DNA of 58,354 nucleotides from Amphibacillus indicireducens (GCF_039539605.1 NZ_BAABDL010000041.1:1-58354); one strand, 5' to 3'; shown: positions 14,718 through 24,657, numbered from the stretch's first letter. Notes: generated by a model from the sequence alone, not told the origin. Translations and numbers: made by a program.

Positions 14718-17122
14718 ACATTGCTAAAGTAGTCGTTGATGTACCCGCTTCACAAATCAATCGAGTTTTTGATTATTTAATTCCCGACCATTTGACAGAT
14801 ACGATCGAAGTTGGCATGCGTGTGATCGTGCCGTTTGGTCCGCGAACAATTATGGGGTACGTCTTAGCATTAACTGATCATTCCGAGGTCGAGGGGTTAA
14901 AACCAATCAAGAGCTTGATGGATATTGTCCCGATTTTAACAGAAGAATTAATTGAAGTTGGTAAATGGCTTGCTAACCATACGATGAGCTTTTACATTTC
15001 AACATTCCAAGCGATGTTACCCCAAGCATTAAAGGCAGATTACCATAAGTTGATTCATCGCCTGACAATCGACCAATTGCCTGAATCACTCGAACGTGCT
15101 TTTGCCGGTCGAGATTACCTTGATTTTGATGAATTAGAAGCAAGTGACGTTCCATTATCACAGTTCAAACAATCACTTGATGATGGTGACCTAGAAGTTA
15201 TTTATCAAGTCAAACGGAAAGACAATATTAAGAAACAAACATTTGTTAAAAAAATTAGCTCAACTGCTCAATTAGATGAGTATACAGCTCATTTAACAAA
15301 TCAAGCAAAAAAGCAAAAACTAATGGTTGAGTTTTTAGTTGATTTAAATGAACCGATTTTACTAAAAACATTTCTAACAAAAATGAAAACAACGCGACAA
15401 ACAATTAAGCCGTTAATTGATCATAATTTAATTACTCTTATCGAAGAAGAAGTTTACCGTGAACCGTATGATGACCAAGCGATTGATAGAACGGCTCCAC
15501 TTAAATTAAAAGACCAACAAGCAGAGGCTCTAACCGCAATTAATCAATCGTTTGATCAACAAAAAGATGATGTTTTTGTTCTGCATGGGGTAACTGGTAG
15601 TGGAAAGACCGAGGTTTATTTGCAAGCTATTGCTCACGTAATGAATGAGGGCAAAGAGGCAATCGTACTTGTTCCAGAAATCTCATTGACTCCGCAAATG
15701 GTTAACCGATTTAAAGGACGATTTGGTTCAGATGTTGCCGTGATGCACAGTGCATTATCAAAGGGAGAACGGTTTGATGAATGGCGTAAAGTTCAGCGTA
15801 AAGAAGTGAAGGTCGTTGTCGGTGCACGTTCAGCTGTATTTGCACCATTTGAGAATCTTGGTCTAATTATTATTGATGAAGAACATGAAGCAAGTTATAA
15901 ACAAGAAGATCACCCACGTTACCATGCTAAAGATGTTGCGATACAAAGAGCGAAGCATCATAAGTGTCCGGTTATTTTAGGTAGTGCGACACCTACTTTA
16001 GAAACGTATGCACGTGCCAAAAAAGGTGTCTATCAATTATTAGAGATGCCAGATCGAAGTAACTTAAGTGAGATGCCTGAAATTGATCTCGTCGATATGC
16101 GTGATGAACTTCATGCAGGCAATCGGACGATGTTTTCACGAAAATTAATTGAGGCAATTAAAATCCGTTTAGAAAAACAAGAGCAAATTGTTTTATTTTT
16201 AAATCGTCGAGGATATTCAACATTTGTTATGTGTCGTGACTGTGGTGATGTGATTGAATGTCCGGATTGTGACATATCGCTCACTTACCATCGAAAGCAG
16301 AATCGCTTGAAATGTCATTATTGTGATTACCATGAAGCGGTTCCGAACAAGTGCCCGAGCTGTGAGAGTGAGACGATTCGTTATTTTGGTACGGGTACAC
16401 AAAAGGTTGAAGAATCTCTGAGTCAACTGATCCCCGAAGCGCGAATCATTCGAATGGATGTTGATACAACTCAAAGAAAGGGCTCACACGAACGGCTTTT
16501 GAAGCAATTTGCTAAGAAACAAGCAGATATATTATTAGGGACGCAGATGATCGCGAAGGGTTTAGACTTCCCTGATGTTACATTAGTCGGTGTTCTGGCT
16601 GCTGATAGTCTATTTAATTTACCAGATTTCAGGGCGGCTGAACGAACATTCCAATTGATCACTCAAGTGAGTGGACGGGCTGGACGCCACCATCTCACTG
16701 GAGAAGTGATTGTCCAGTCATATACACCAGATCATTATAGTATTGATTATGCTAGAAACTATGATTATCAAGGATTTTTCGCTAAAGAAATGGCTTTACG
16801 AAAAGCGTTTCAATACCCGCCATATTATTATTTAACGCTAATCACTGTTTCACATCCAAATCCAAATCGTGCCCAAGAAGTCACTCGTGTGATTAGTCAG
16901 CTATTAAATAAACATTTATCAAATGAAACAAAAATTCTTGGACCGACACCTTCGCCAATTGAACGGATTAAGAATCGCTATCGATTTCAATGCATGATAA
17001 AATATAAATATGAACCGAATCAACACAATGTGCTCGCAAGAATTTTGCAATATTATGAGGATATGATGCGTAAGGAAGATTTATTAATTCAGATTGATCT
17101 GCAACCGTATCAATTAATGTAG
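14714..17122 (+). CDS. priA: Primosomal replication restart helicase PriA
   Basis: 802 residues from GTG 14714. The N-terminal 3'-end DNA-binding domain begins AKVVVDVPASQINRVFDYLIP. Walker A is GVTGSGKTEVY (about 293-303) and the DEAH-like motif is IIDEEHE. The zinc-binding region has eight cysteines (CRDCG, CPDC, CHYC, CPSC), and the C-terminal helicase motifs include GTQMIAKGLDFPDV and QV-GRAGR. PriA reloads the replisome at stalled forks. In B. subtilis def lies between priA and fmt; here only 14 bp separate the two. Confidence 0.95.
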   Translation: MNIAKVVVDVPASQINRVFDYLIPDHLTDTIEVGMRVIVPFGPRTIMGYVLALTDHSEVEGLKPIKSLMDIVPILTEELIEVGKWLANHTMSFYISTFQAMLPQALKADYHKLIHRLTIDQLPESLERAFAGRDYLDFDELEASDVPLSQFKQSLDDGDLEVIYQVKRKDNIKKQTFVKKISSTAQLDEYTAHLTNQAKKQKLMVEFLVDLNEPILLKTFLTKMKTTRQTIKPLIDHNLITLIEEEVYREPYDDQAIDRTAPLKLKDQQAEALTAINQSFDQQKDDVFVLHGVTGSGKTEVYLQAIAHVMNEGKEAIVLVPEISLTPQMVNRFKGRFGSDVAVMHSALSKGERFDEWRKVQRKEVKVVVGARSAVFAPFENLGLIIIDEEHEASYKQEDHPRYHAKDVAIQRAKHHKCPVILGSATPTLETYARAKKGVYQLLEMPDRSNLSEMPEIDLVDMRDELHAGNRTMFSRKLIEAIKIRLEKQEQIVLFLNRRGYSTFVMCRDCGDVIECPDCDISLTYHRKQNRLKCHYCDYHEAVPNKCPSCESETIRYFGTGTQKVEESLSQLIPEARIIRMDVDTTQRKGSHERLLKQFAKKQADILLGTQMIAKGLDFPDVTLVGVLAADSLFNLPDFRAAERTFQLITQVSGRAGRHHLTGEVIVQSYTPDHYSIDYARNYDYQGFFAKEMALRKAFQYPPYYYLTLITVSHPNPNRAQEVTRVISQLLNKHLSNETKILGPTPSPIERIKNRYRFQCMIKYKYEPNQHNVLARILQYYEDMMRKEDLLIQIDLQPYQLM

Positions 17123-17136
17123 AAAGAGGTTTTTTG

Positions 17137-18090
17137 ATGAAGAAAATTGTGTTTATGGGGACACCTGATTTTTCTGTTCCCATCTTAGAGAAGATAATTA
17201 GCGAAGGCTATCAGGTCGTTTTAGTTGTTACTCAGCCGGATCGACCGAAGGGGAGAAAGCGTGTTTTATCAGCACCACCAGTGAAAGAAACAGCAATTAA
17301 ACATAATATTCCTGTTTATCAACCGGAAAAAATCCGTGATTCATATCAGGAAATACTAACATATGAACCAGATCTAATTGTAACAGCGGCTTTTGGTCAG
17401 ATTTTGCCGAATGAGTTGTTAGAGGCGCCTAAATATGGTTGTATTAATGTTCATGCATCGTTATTGCCTGAATTAAGAGGGGGCGCTCCAATTCACTATG
17501 CAATTATGCAGGGGAAAAAGGAAACGGGTATTTCAATTATGTATATGGTTGAAGCTTTAGATGCGGGGGCAGTGTTATCACAAGTGACGGTGCCGATCGA
17601 TGAGGCAGACCATGTTGGTAGCTTGCATGATAAGCTCTCAGAAGCTGGATCAGATTTGTTAATTGAGACATTGCCTCAGCTATTTGCTCAGACGATTACC
17701 GCTGAAGAGCAGGATGATCAAAAAGCAACCTATGCACCAAATATTAAGCGTGAAGAGGAGATGCTTGATTGGACAAGGACAGCTCAAGAGCTTTACAATC
17801 ATGTGCGCGGACTCCATCCTTGGCCAGTTGCAAGCACAACAATTGAAGGAAAGAACTTAAAAGTTTGGTGGGCTGAACGTGGACAAGCAACTGCGTCTGA
17901 GGCGGTTCAGCCTGGTGAAATTGTTGAACTCACTCACGACTCGATCAATGTCGCTTGTGGAGATGGCAATGTATTAAAATTTACCGATATTCAACTTGCC
18001 GGCAATAAACGGATGCTTGTGAGAGATTTTTTAAATGGAAATCCAGATGTATTTAAAGTCGGCCAAAGATTGGGGTTAACAAATGAATAA
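17137..18090 (+). CDS. fmt: Methionyl-tRNA formyltransferase
   Basis: 317 residues from ATG 17137 (AAGAGG upstream; the preceding TTG is a poorer start). The N-terminal Rossmann-like domain shows FMGTPDFSVPIL. The formyl-transfer site is NVHASLLPELRGGAPIHYAI (the HxSLLP motif). The C-terminal OB-fold domain ends VGQRLG. It formylates initiator Met-tRNA. The usual partner def (peptide deformylase) is not adjacent and must lie elsewhere. It overlaps rsmB by eight bases. Confidence 0.95.
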   Translation: MKKIVFMGTPDFSVPILEKIISEGYQVVLVVTQPDRPKGRKRVLSAPPVKETAIKHNIPVYQPEKIRDSYQEILTYEPDLIVTAAFGQILPNELLEAPKYGCINVHASLLPELRGGAPIHYAIMQGKKETGISIMYMVEALDAGAVLSQVTVPIDEADHVGSLHDKLSEAGSDLLIETLPQLFAQTITAEEQDDQKATYAPNIKREEEMLDWTRTAQELYNHVRGLHPWPVASTTIEGKNLKVWWAERGQATASEAVQPGEIVELTHDSINVACGDGNVLKFTDIQLAGNKRMLVRDFLNGNPDVFKVGQRLGLTNE

Positions 18091-19441
18091 ATATCAATTA
18101 CGTACAAAAACATTAGAAGTTTTAGTTCAGGTGGGTGACAGCGGTGGGTTTAGTCACCTTCTCGTCGATCAGACGATTGAGAAGATGAACTGGTCGAGAA
18201 AAGATCAAGCATTATTTACCGAACTTATTTACGGTACACTGCAGCGTAAGCTTACGTTAGATTATTTTTTAAATCATTTTATCAAACAACCTAAAAAAGT
18301 TGAGCAGTGGGTAAAATGGTTATTATACGTATCATTTTATCAAATGCATTACTTAGATAAAGTACCCGATCATGCAATTATTCATGAGGCTGTCGAAATT
18401 GCAAAGCAAAAAGGACATCAAGGGATTGGGAAGTTTGTTAATGGGATCTTGAGAGAAGCACAACGTCAAGGCTTCCCATCGTTTGAGCAAATTGAGGATC
18501 CGATTGAGCGGCTTGCCATCGAGACGAGCCACCCAAGCTGGCTCGTTGAACGTTGGATTGATTCATATGGCGAAGACCAAGCACGAGCGATTTGTTTTGC
18601 TAATTTGGAGACAAAGCCAATCAGTGTACGAATCAATCCACTCAAACTGACGAGAGAGGAAGCCATTGAACAATTAACAGCATCGGGATACCAGGTTGAG
18701 CAATCACAGTTTTCAGAGCAAGGTTTAATTATTGAAAAAGGTAATATCCTTGATCACGACTTGTTTAAGACGGGTGCACTGACAATTCAGGATCAAAGTT
18801 CAATGCTCGTCGTCGAGATGATGGGTATCCAGCCAGAACAACTCGTCTTAGATGCGTGTAGTGCTCCTGGAGGTAAGGCGACACATATTGGTGAAAAGCT
18901 AAATAATACAGGTCACGTCCATGCTTATGATCTTCATGATAAGAAAGTGAAACTCGTGAAAAAGAAAGCCGAACAACTTGGCTTAATTAATTTACGGACA
19001 GCAGCTCTTGATGGCCGAAACTTGAATCAAAAATATGAACGAGAAACTTTCGATCGAATCTTAATTGATGCACCTTGTTCTGGTTTTGGTGTCATTCGTG
19101 GTAAGCCGGATATTAAATATTCAAAAACTGCTGATGATGTCGATCAATTAGCTCATGTTCAATATGAGTTATTAGAAAAAATTGCCCCATTACTTAAAAA
19201 GAGTGGTAAACTTTTATATAGTACGTGTACAGTTGATCCAACAGAGAATGAAGTTGTCGTAACGGAATTTTTAATTAACAACCAAAAATATGAAGTTGAC
19301 CCTGATTTCTTTCAAGAACTACCAGAGTTTTTAAATAAAGAAATTGAGTACTTGCAGGTTGGCATTCAAATTTTCCCAGATGAATTTAATTCTGATGGAT
19401 TCTTCCTGACTCGATTAAGAAGAAAATCAGACGAGGAATAG
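18083..19441 (+). CDS. rsmB: 16S rRNA (cytosine-967-C5) methyltransferase RsmB
   Basis: 452 residues. An N-terminal NusB-like helical domain (about 1-130) is joined to a SAM-dependent m5C methyltransferase domain. Key motifs are the SAM loop DACSAPGGKATH, the catalytic DAPCSGFGVIRGKPD and the second conserved Cys in YSTCTVDPTENE. The C-terminus reads FNSDGFFLTRLRR, typical of the family. In B. subtilis rlmN follows this gene; here prpC follows after 49 bp and rlmN is absent. Confidence 0.95.
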   Translation: MNKYQLRTKTLEVLVQVGDSGGFSHLLVDQTIEKMNWSRKDQALFTELIYGTLQRKLTLDYFLNHFIKQPKKVEQWVKWLLYVSFYQMHYLDKVPDHAIIHEAVEIAKQKGHQGIGKFVNGILREAQRQGFPSFEQIEDPIERLAIETSHPSWLVERWIDSYGEDQARAICFANLETKPISVRINPLKLTREEAIEQLTASGYQVEQSQFSEQGLIIEKGNILDHDLFKTGALTIQDQSSMLVVEMMGIQPEQLVLDACSAPGGKATHIGEKLNNTGHVHAYDLHDKKVKLVKKKAEQLGLINLRTAALDGRNLNQKYERETFDRILIDAPCSGFGVIRGKPDIKYSKTADDVDQLAHVQYELLEKIAPLLKKSGKLLYSTCTVDPTENEVVVTEFLINNQKYEVDPDFFQELPEFLNKEIEYLQVGIQIFPDEFNSDGFFLTRLRRKSDEE

Positions 19442-19490
19442 TTTTGTTGGATGAATTAACTTTAGATCATGCGAAGAGGTGAGTCATCAT

Positions 19491-20246
19491 ATGAAACAGT
19501 TTTTTATAACCGATTGTGGCAAAGTACGCAAGCAAAATGAGGATGCTGTCGGCTTGTTTGAAAATCGAGCCAATCAAACCTTAGCAGTTGTCGCAGACGG
19601 GATGGGCGGCCACAAAGCTGGTGATGTGGCGAGTGAAATTGCTCGTTCATATTTTTCTGATCAATGGCAAGCAACAGATAAATTAACATCAGCTGAAGAG
19701 GCAGAAGAATGGTTAGATGATCGAATTCGTCTAGCTAACCAAAAAGTTTATCGCTATGCGAAAGAGAATCCTGACTGTCAAGGAATGGGGACAACTGTCA
19801 TTGCTGCGATCTTTTTAGAAGACGAGATTTCAATTGCACACATCGGGGATAGTCGCTGTTATTTACTTACTGATGAATTGAAACAAGTAACTGAAGACCA
19901 TTCACTTGTGAATGAATTGGTTCGCGCAGGTGAAATTACTAAAAAGGAAGCAATCGTTCATCCACGAAAAAATGTTTTGATGAAGGCGCTAGGTACAGAC
20001 AATTCAATTGCGCCAGATGTGTTTACAATTGAGTGGCAAGAAGGGAATCGCTTTTTGATCTGTAGTGATGGTTTATCTGATAAATTATCAAACAATGAGT
20101 TATTTAACTTTTTAACAGAAGATTTAACGGTTGAAGAGATTGCTGGAAATTTAGTTGATCGAGCAAATGAACTCGGTGGCGAAGATAATATAACGGTTGT
20201 ACTAGTTGAGTATATTAAAAGAGAGGCGGGTGATTCCTCTTGTTAG
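19491..20246 (+). CDS. prpC: PP2C-type serine/threonine protein phosphatase PrpC
   Basis: 251 residues from ATG 19491, nine bases after AGAGGTG; GTG 19479 overlaps that site. Metal-binding motifs are visible in order: DCGKVRKQNED, VVADGMGGHKAGD, AHIGDSRCYLL, EDHSLVNELVRAGEI, ICSDGLSD and GGEDNITVVL. PrpC removes phosphate from PrkC and its targets, controlling growth arrest and germination signalling. It overlaps prkC by seven bases, so phosphatase and kinase are made together. Confidence 0.95.
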   Translation: MKQFFITDCGKVRKQNEDAVGLFENRANQTLAVVADGMGGHKAGDVASEIARSYFSDQWQATDKLTSAEEAEEWLDDRIRLANQKVYRYAKENPDCQGMGTTVIAAIFLEDEISIAHIGDSRCYLLTDELKQVTEDHSLVNELVRAGEITKKEAIVHPRKNVLMKALGTDNSIAPDVFTIEWQEGNRFLICSDGLSDKLSNNELFNFLTEDLTVEEIAGNLVDRANELGGEDNITVVLVEYIKREAGDSSC

Positions 20247-22288
20247 AAGGACGTCTGTTAAATGAAAGATATGTCGTAAAAAAATTAATTGGCGGCGGTG
20301 GGATGGCGAATGTTTATCTTGGGTTTGATAACATTCTTGAACGCGAAGTCGCAATTAAAGTCTTAAGACTTGAATATTCAAATGATGATGAGTTTATTAC
20401 TCGTTTTCATCGTGAAGCACAGTCAGCTACGAGTTTGTCACATCCAAACATTGTTAATATTTATGATGTTGGTGAAGAAGATGATATTTATTATATGGTG
20501 ATGGAGTATGTCGATGGGCTGACGTTGAAAGAATATATTCAACGTTTTGGTCCGATTTCAATCGATGATGCAGTTGATATTATGATGCAAATCACGTCGG
20601 CGATTGAACATGCGCATGAAAACCATATCGTCCATCGAGATATCAAACCACAAAATATTTTAATTAATGCTGACCGGACAGTAAAGGTAACAGATTTTGG
20701 CATCGCCTTAGCCTTAACGGCAACATCACTCACGCAAACCAACTCAGTTTTAGGGTCTGTACACTATTTATCACCAGAACAAGCACGTGGTGGCACAGCG
20801 AATCGAAAGTCTGATATTTATTCATTAGGTATCGTGATGTATGAATTATTGACGGGTCGGATTCCTTTTACGGGTCAATCAGCCGTATCGATTGCTCTAA
20901 AACATTTAGAATCACCACTACCATCAATGCGAGAGTGGGATCCATTAATTCCACAAAGCTTAGAAAATATTGTTTTAAAAGCAACAACTAAAGATCCGTT
21001 CCAGCGCTATCAACGAGTAACCGATTTTGAAAAAGACCTTGAGACAGCGTTAGATCCAGATCGAGTCAATGAGCAACCATTTATTCCACCAAGTGAACCA
21101 GGTGATCAGACGAAAGCAATCCCGATAATAATGGATAGTCAATTAACAAATGAACAAACAATCGTCAATCAGCAAATGAGTCAAGATACGACTCGTCCGA
21201 TAGGCGTGAAAGATTCTCAAACAAAACAACCCCGACCTAAAAAGAAAAAAATGTCGAAAAAGAAGAAAGTAGCCATTTGGTTATCGAGTATCTTTATTGT
21301 TATTGTTGGTGCAATCTTAGTTGCCTTATTTGTTCTGCCTGCCCTAACACAACCGGATGATGTCGAACTTGAGGACTTCACAGAAATGCATGTTGATGAT
21401 GTAATTGAACGACTTGAGGAATTAAATCTTGACTATGAAATTGAAGAAATATTTTCAGAAGATGTTGAGGCAGAGCATGTTGAGAGTACGGATCCAGAAG
21501 CAGGATCAATCGTGAAGGAAGGTACAGTTATTACACTTTTCGTCAGTCAAGGGATTGAACCGGTTCCACTTTCAGACTATGTTGGTCAATCATACAGTCA
21601 AGTTGAGCGATTATTGATCCAAAAAGGGTTTGCTCCTGAAAACATTCAACGCGTTGATTCATACTCGTCTGAATTTACAGAAGGTCAGATTATAAGTCAG
21701 CAGCCGGAAGCAGGTAGTCAAGTTAATCCTACTGATACTGTGATTGTCTTTGAAGTGAGCATTGGCGAACGAAAAGTCGTACTTGAGGATCTTGAGGATA
21801 TGACGATTCAAGCGGCTACACAGTACTTAGAAGATCGTGGTTTAATAGCTAATGTAACTGAAGAGCATTCAAGTACGTATAGTGAGGGGCGCGTGATTCG
21901 TCATTCACCACAGGCAGGCGAGGAACTTGAGTCGGGTTCAATTGTTAATCTGATCGTTTCATTAGGAGAAGAAGAGCTTTCACCTGTTACACATACATTA
22001 AAGGTTACGGTTCCATACACAGGGGATGCAAATCTACCAGAACCTGACGAAGGTGAAGATGATGAAGGTGAAGCACCTGCTCCAGTTAGTCAACAGGTCC
22101 GAATTTATATTTCTGATATGAACAATGAATTGACTGATCTTTATGAACAAAGCTCAATTAATAGTGATACTGAATTTACGATTCGACTTGTGATAGCACC
22201 AAATTCAACAGCAACATATAAAATTGAACGAGATGACCAAGTGATTGTCCAAAAAACGATTGCTTATGATGAAGTGGATGGAGGCTGA
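20240..22288 (+). CDS. prkC: Membrane serine/threonine kinase PrkC with PASTA domains
   Basis: 682 residues from TTG 20240. The Hanks-type kinase domain fills about 1-275: glycine loop LIGGGGMANVY, catalytic Lys40 in VAIKVL, VHRDIKPQNIL, DFGIA and SPEQARG. A basic juxtamembrane stretch and one transmembrane helix (about 346-370) follow. Three extracellular PASTA repeats come next, each ending near VT/V-LFVS or VI-F-VS. A C-terminal Ig-like tail has an acidic linker (DEGEDDEGE). It senses muropeptides and triggers germination in B. subtilis. The layout matches that of other spore formers. Confidence 0.95.
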   Translation: MLEGRLLNERYVVKKLIGGGGMANVYLGFDNILEREVAIKVLRLEYSNDDEFITRFHREAQSATSLSHPNIVNIYDVGEEDDIYYMVMEYVDGLTLKEYIQRFGPISIDDAVDIMMQITSAIEHAHENHIVHRDIKPQNILINADRTVKVTDFGIALALTATSLTQTNSVLGSVHYLSPEQARGGTANRKSDIYSLGIVMYELLTGRIPFTGQSAVSIALKHLESPLPSMREWDPLIPQSLENIVLKATTKDPFQRYQRVTDFEKDLETALDPDRVNEQPFIPPSEPGDQTKAIPIIMDSQLTNEQTIVNQQMSQDTTRPIGVKDSQTKQPRPKKKKMSKKKKVAIWLSSIFIVIVGAILVALFVLPALTQPDDVELEDFTEMHVDDVIERLEELNLDYEIEEIFSEDVEAEHVESTDPEAGSIVKEGTVITLFVSQGIEPVPLSDYVGQSYSQVERLLIQKGFAPENIQRVDSYSSEFTEGQIISQQPEAGSQVNPTDTVIVFEVSIGERKVVLEDLEDMTIQAATQYLEDRGLIANVTEEHSSTYSEGRVIRHSPQAGEELESGSIVNLIVSLGEEELSPVTHTLKVTVPYTGDANLPEPDEGEDDEGEAPAPVSQQVRIYISDMNNELTDLYEQSSINSDTEFTIRLVIAPNSTATYKIERDDQVIVQKTIAYDEVDGG

Positions 22289-22291
22289 TGA

Positions 22292-23173
22292 ATGAGAAAA
22301 GGTCAAATTATTAAAGCGTTAAGTGGATTTTACTATGTACTAAGTGATGATGTTATCTATCAATGTCGAGCGAGAGGGTTATTTAGAAATACGAAACAAA
22401 CTCCTCTCGTCGGAGACTATGTGAAGTTTGAAGCGGATAATTTAACTGATGGTTACGTAACCGAACTATTACCACGTAAAAATGAATTAGTCCGCCCGCC
22501 AGTTGCTAATATTGATCAAGCATTGGTCGCTGTATCAGCTAAAAATCCTTTATTTAGTCCAAAGTTACTTGATCGATTTTTAGTGCTTACTGAGTTCAAT
22601 CGAATTGAAGCAATTATCTTAGTGACGAAAATGGATTTAGTCAATGATGAGGAAAAAATCCCACTTATGCAATATATTGCGGACTATCAGAAAATAGGTT
22701 ATCAAGTTGTGGAAATTTCAACTGAGTGGTCAGTTGATCAAACTTCTTTTACTAATTTGCTAAAGGACAAATCAACGGTAATTGCTGGTCAATCTGGTGT
22801 TGGGAAATCTTCATTTTTAAATTTATTAAATCCCGAACTTTCGATCGAAACAGCCGAAATTTCAAAACACCTGGGTCGAGGTAAACATACAACAAGGCAT
22901 ACAGAGTTAATTGAAGTATTTGGTGGCATGATTGCTGACACACCGGGATTTAGCTCACTAGACTTTGAACAAATTGAATTAGAACAATTGCCATTTTGCT
23001 TCCGAGATTTTGAGCAATATCGAGATAATTGTAAATTTAGAGGTTGTATGCACGTTAACGAACCAAATTGTGCAGTTAAAGCAGCGATAGCAGATCGTGA
23101 AATCACGCAATATCGATACGAGCATTATTTAGAGTTTTATCAAGAAATTAAATCAAGAAAGCCGAGGTATTAA
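22292..23173 (+). CDS. rsgA: Ribosome small-subunit-dependent GTPase RsgA (CpgA)
   Basis: 293 residues with an N-terminal OB fold and a circularly permuted GTPase. The TKMD motif (G4) comes first, then the P-loop GQSGVGKSS, then DTPGFSS (G3). A zinc site follows: C-x4-C-x-H-x5-C in CKFRGCMHVNEPNC. It helps 30S maturation and is a (p)ppGpp target. GGAGGC sits just before ATG 22292. The gene is packed between prkC and rpe with 1-3 base gaps. Confidence 0.95.
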   Translation: MRKGQIIKALSGFYYVLSDDVIYQCRARGLFRNTKQTPLVGDYVKFEADNLTDGYVTELLPRKNELVRPPVANIDQALVAVSAKNPLFSPKLLDRFLVLTEFNRIEAIILVTKMDLVNDEEKIPLMQYIADYQKIGYQVVEISTEWSVDQTSFTNLLKDKSTVIAGQSGVGKSSFLNLLNPELSIETAEISKHLGRGKHTTRHTELIEVFGGMIADTPGFSSLDFEQIELEQLPFCFRDFEQYRDNCKFRGCMHVNEPNCAVKAAIADREITQYRYEHYLEFYQEIKSRKPRY

Positions 23174-23174
23174 T

Positions 23175-23840
23175 ATGAAAAAAATTGCTCCTTCTATTTT
23201 ATCAGCAGATTTTTCAAAACTAGCAGACGAAATTAAAGAGGTAGAAGAGGCTGGTGCTGACTACATTCACATTGATGTGATGGATGGTCACTTTGTACCG
23301 AACATCACGATTGGTCCTTTAGTTGTCAATGCTATTCGGCCAACGACAGATTTAATCCTTGATGTTCATTTAATGATTGAAAATCCAGATCAATACATTC
23401 CTGCCTTTGCTTTAGCAGGAGCGGACATCATTTCAGTTCATGCAGAGGCATGCACTCATCTGCATCGGACAATCACGTCTATTAAAGAGCACGGTAAAAA
23501 AGCTGGTGTCGTTATCAACCCAGCCACACCTGTGGAAATGATTAAACCGATTTTACCAGAGATTGATCTCTTATTGTTCATGACTGTTAATCCTGGATTT
23601 GGTGGACAATCATTTATTCCTGCTGTTTTAGAAAAAATAAAACTTGCTGACAAGTGGCGAAAAGAATTAAAGCTAGACATTGAATTTGAAGTTGACGGTG
23701 GAATTAATTCAGATACAGCTGAACAATGTGCGAAAGCAGGTGTTGATGTATTTGTTGCCGGGAATGCAATCTTTGGTCAAACAAATCGAAAACAAGCAAT
23801 GGATGTCATTAGAGAGGCCATTAATGGGGCAGACAAATAA
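23175..23840 (+). CDS. rpe: Ribulose-phosphate 3-epimerase
   Basis: 221 residues, TIM-barrel. Signature elements are APSILSADF, HIDVMDGHFVPNITIG, DVHLMIENP, MTVNPGFGGQ and the phosphate loop EVDGGIN--T with AGNAIFG. It interconverts ribulose-5-P and xylulose-5-P in the pentose phosphate pathway. Only one base separates it from rsgA, and it overlaps thiN by 17 bases. Confidence 0.95.
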   Translation: MKKIAPSILSADFSKLADEIKEVEEAGADYIHIDVMDGHFVPNITIGPLVVNAIRPTTDLILDVHLMIENPDQYIPAFALAGADIISVHAEACTHLHRTITSIKEHGKKAGVVINPATPVEMIKPILPEIDLLLFMTVNPGFGGQSFIPAVLEKIKLADKWRKELKLDIEFEVDGGINSDTAEQCAKAGVDVFVAGNAIFGQTNRKQAMDVIREAINGADK

Positions 23841-24492
23841 GCAGTTAAAAAGAATTGGGATTGTTGCAGGAGGTCCGATTGAACGACTTGTTAACTTAGC
23901 TGATTATGAAATCGACTATTGGATCGGCTGTGATCGTGGTGCACTTTATTTGTTAAACAATAACATTAATCCTAATTTAGCAATCGGCGATTTTGATTCA
24001 GTTGATGAAGAGGAATTTAAAGTGATTAAGTCAGCAACAGAAAACATTCAAATTCACCCGGTTGAAAAAGATTTAACCGATCTAGAACTGGCAATCAATG
24101 CAGCATTAGAGCTGAATGCTGAAAACTTATTTTTATTTGGTGTGACGGGTGGACGAAAAGACCACGAATTAAATTCAATTTTTTTACTTGAACGTCTAAT
24201 TGATTTGGATCTAAAGGTTAAAATTGTTGACCAACAGAATATGATTTCTATGTATCACCCTGGTCAATATCAAATCATTCACTCAGAGCTCTACCCTAAA
24301 GTTTCATTTATACCATTAACGAAACAAGTTTCGGGATTAAGTTTAATGCATTTTTATTACCCTTTAACGAATCAAACCATTAATCGTGGTGAATCGCTAA
24401 CAATATCGAATCACTTGATTGATCAAACGGGTCATTTTTCATTTGACTCGGGCATATTAATAGTGATAAAGAGTAGTGAACAATCTGACTAA
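23824..24492 (+). CDS. thiN: Thiamine pyrophosphokinase ThiN
   Basis: 222 residues from ATG 23824, seven bases after GAGAGG. The frame is open further upstream but the conserved start is IGIVAGGP. Motifs include WIGCDRGALYLL, AIGDFDSVDEEE, EKDLTDLELA and the catalytic GVTGGRKDHEL. It converts thiamine to thiamine pyrophosphate. It overlaps rpe by 17 bases and precedes spoVM as in B. subtilis. No TPP riboswitch is visible because the gene is internal to the operon. Confidence 0.93.
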   Translation: MGQTNKQLKRIGIVAGGPIERLVNLADYEIDYWIGCDRGALYLLNNNINPNLAIGDFDSVDEEEFKVIKSATENIQIHPVEKDLTDLELAINAALELNAENLFLFGVTGGRKDHELNSIFLLERLIDLDLKVKIVDQQNMISMYHPGQYQIIHSELYPKVSFIPLTKQVSGLSLMHFYYPLTNQTINRGESLTISNHLIDQTGHFSFDSGILIVIKSSEQSD

Positions 24493-24537
24493 TTATTTTG
24501 TTCGCTGTCCTGTTAGATATCGTTAGGAGGGGTTCTC

Positions 24538-24627
24538 ATGCGTTTTTATACGATAAAACTCCCTAAGTTTCTTGGAGGTATTGTCCGTTTCTTCGTCAAT
24601 CTCTGGCAAGGTAAAGAGCAAGATTAG
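24538..24627 (+). CDS. spoVM: Stage V sporulation protein SpoVM
   Basis: A 29-residue peptide starting MRFYTIKLPKFLGGIVRF, matching B. subtilis SpoVM at 15 of the first 17 or so positions. Pro9 and Arg17, important for recognising convex membrane, are both present. It is an amphipathic helix that sits on the forespore surface and anchors the SpoIVA spore-coat base. The last 11 residues (FVNLWQGKEQD) bear no resemblance to B. subtilis, and the peptide is three residues longer. AGGAGGGG lies seven to eight bases upstream. A strong terminator follows. Its presence argues that the organism sporulates or did so recently. Confidence 0.92.
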   Translation: MRFYTIKLPKFLGGIVRFFVNLWQGKEQD

Positions 24628-24657
24628 AAATAATAGCGGTAAAAGCAAATGAACTTG

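Noticed and set aside
23680..23823. An N-terminal extension of ThiN by 48 residues
   Set aside because: The extension only reads rpe sequence in another frame; homologues start near the ATG at 23824, which has a good ribosome site.
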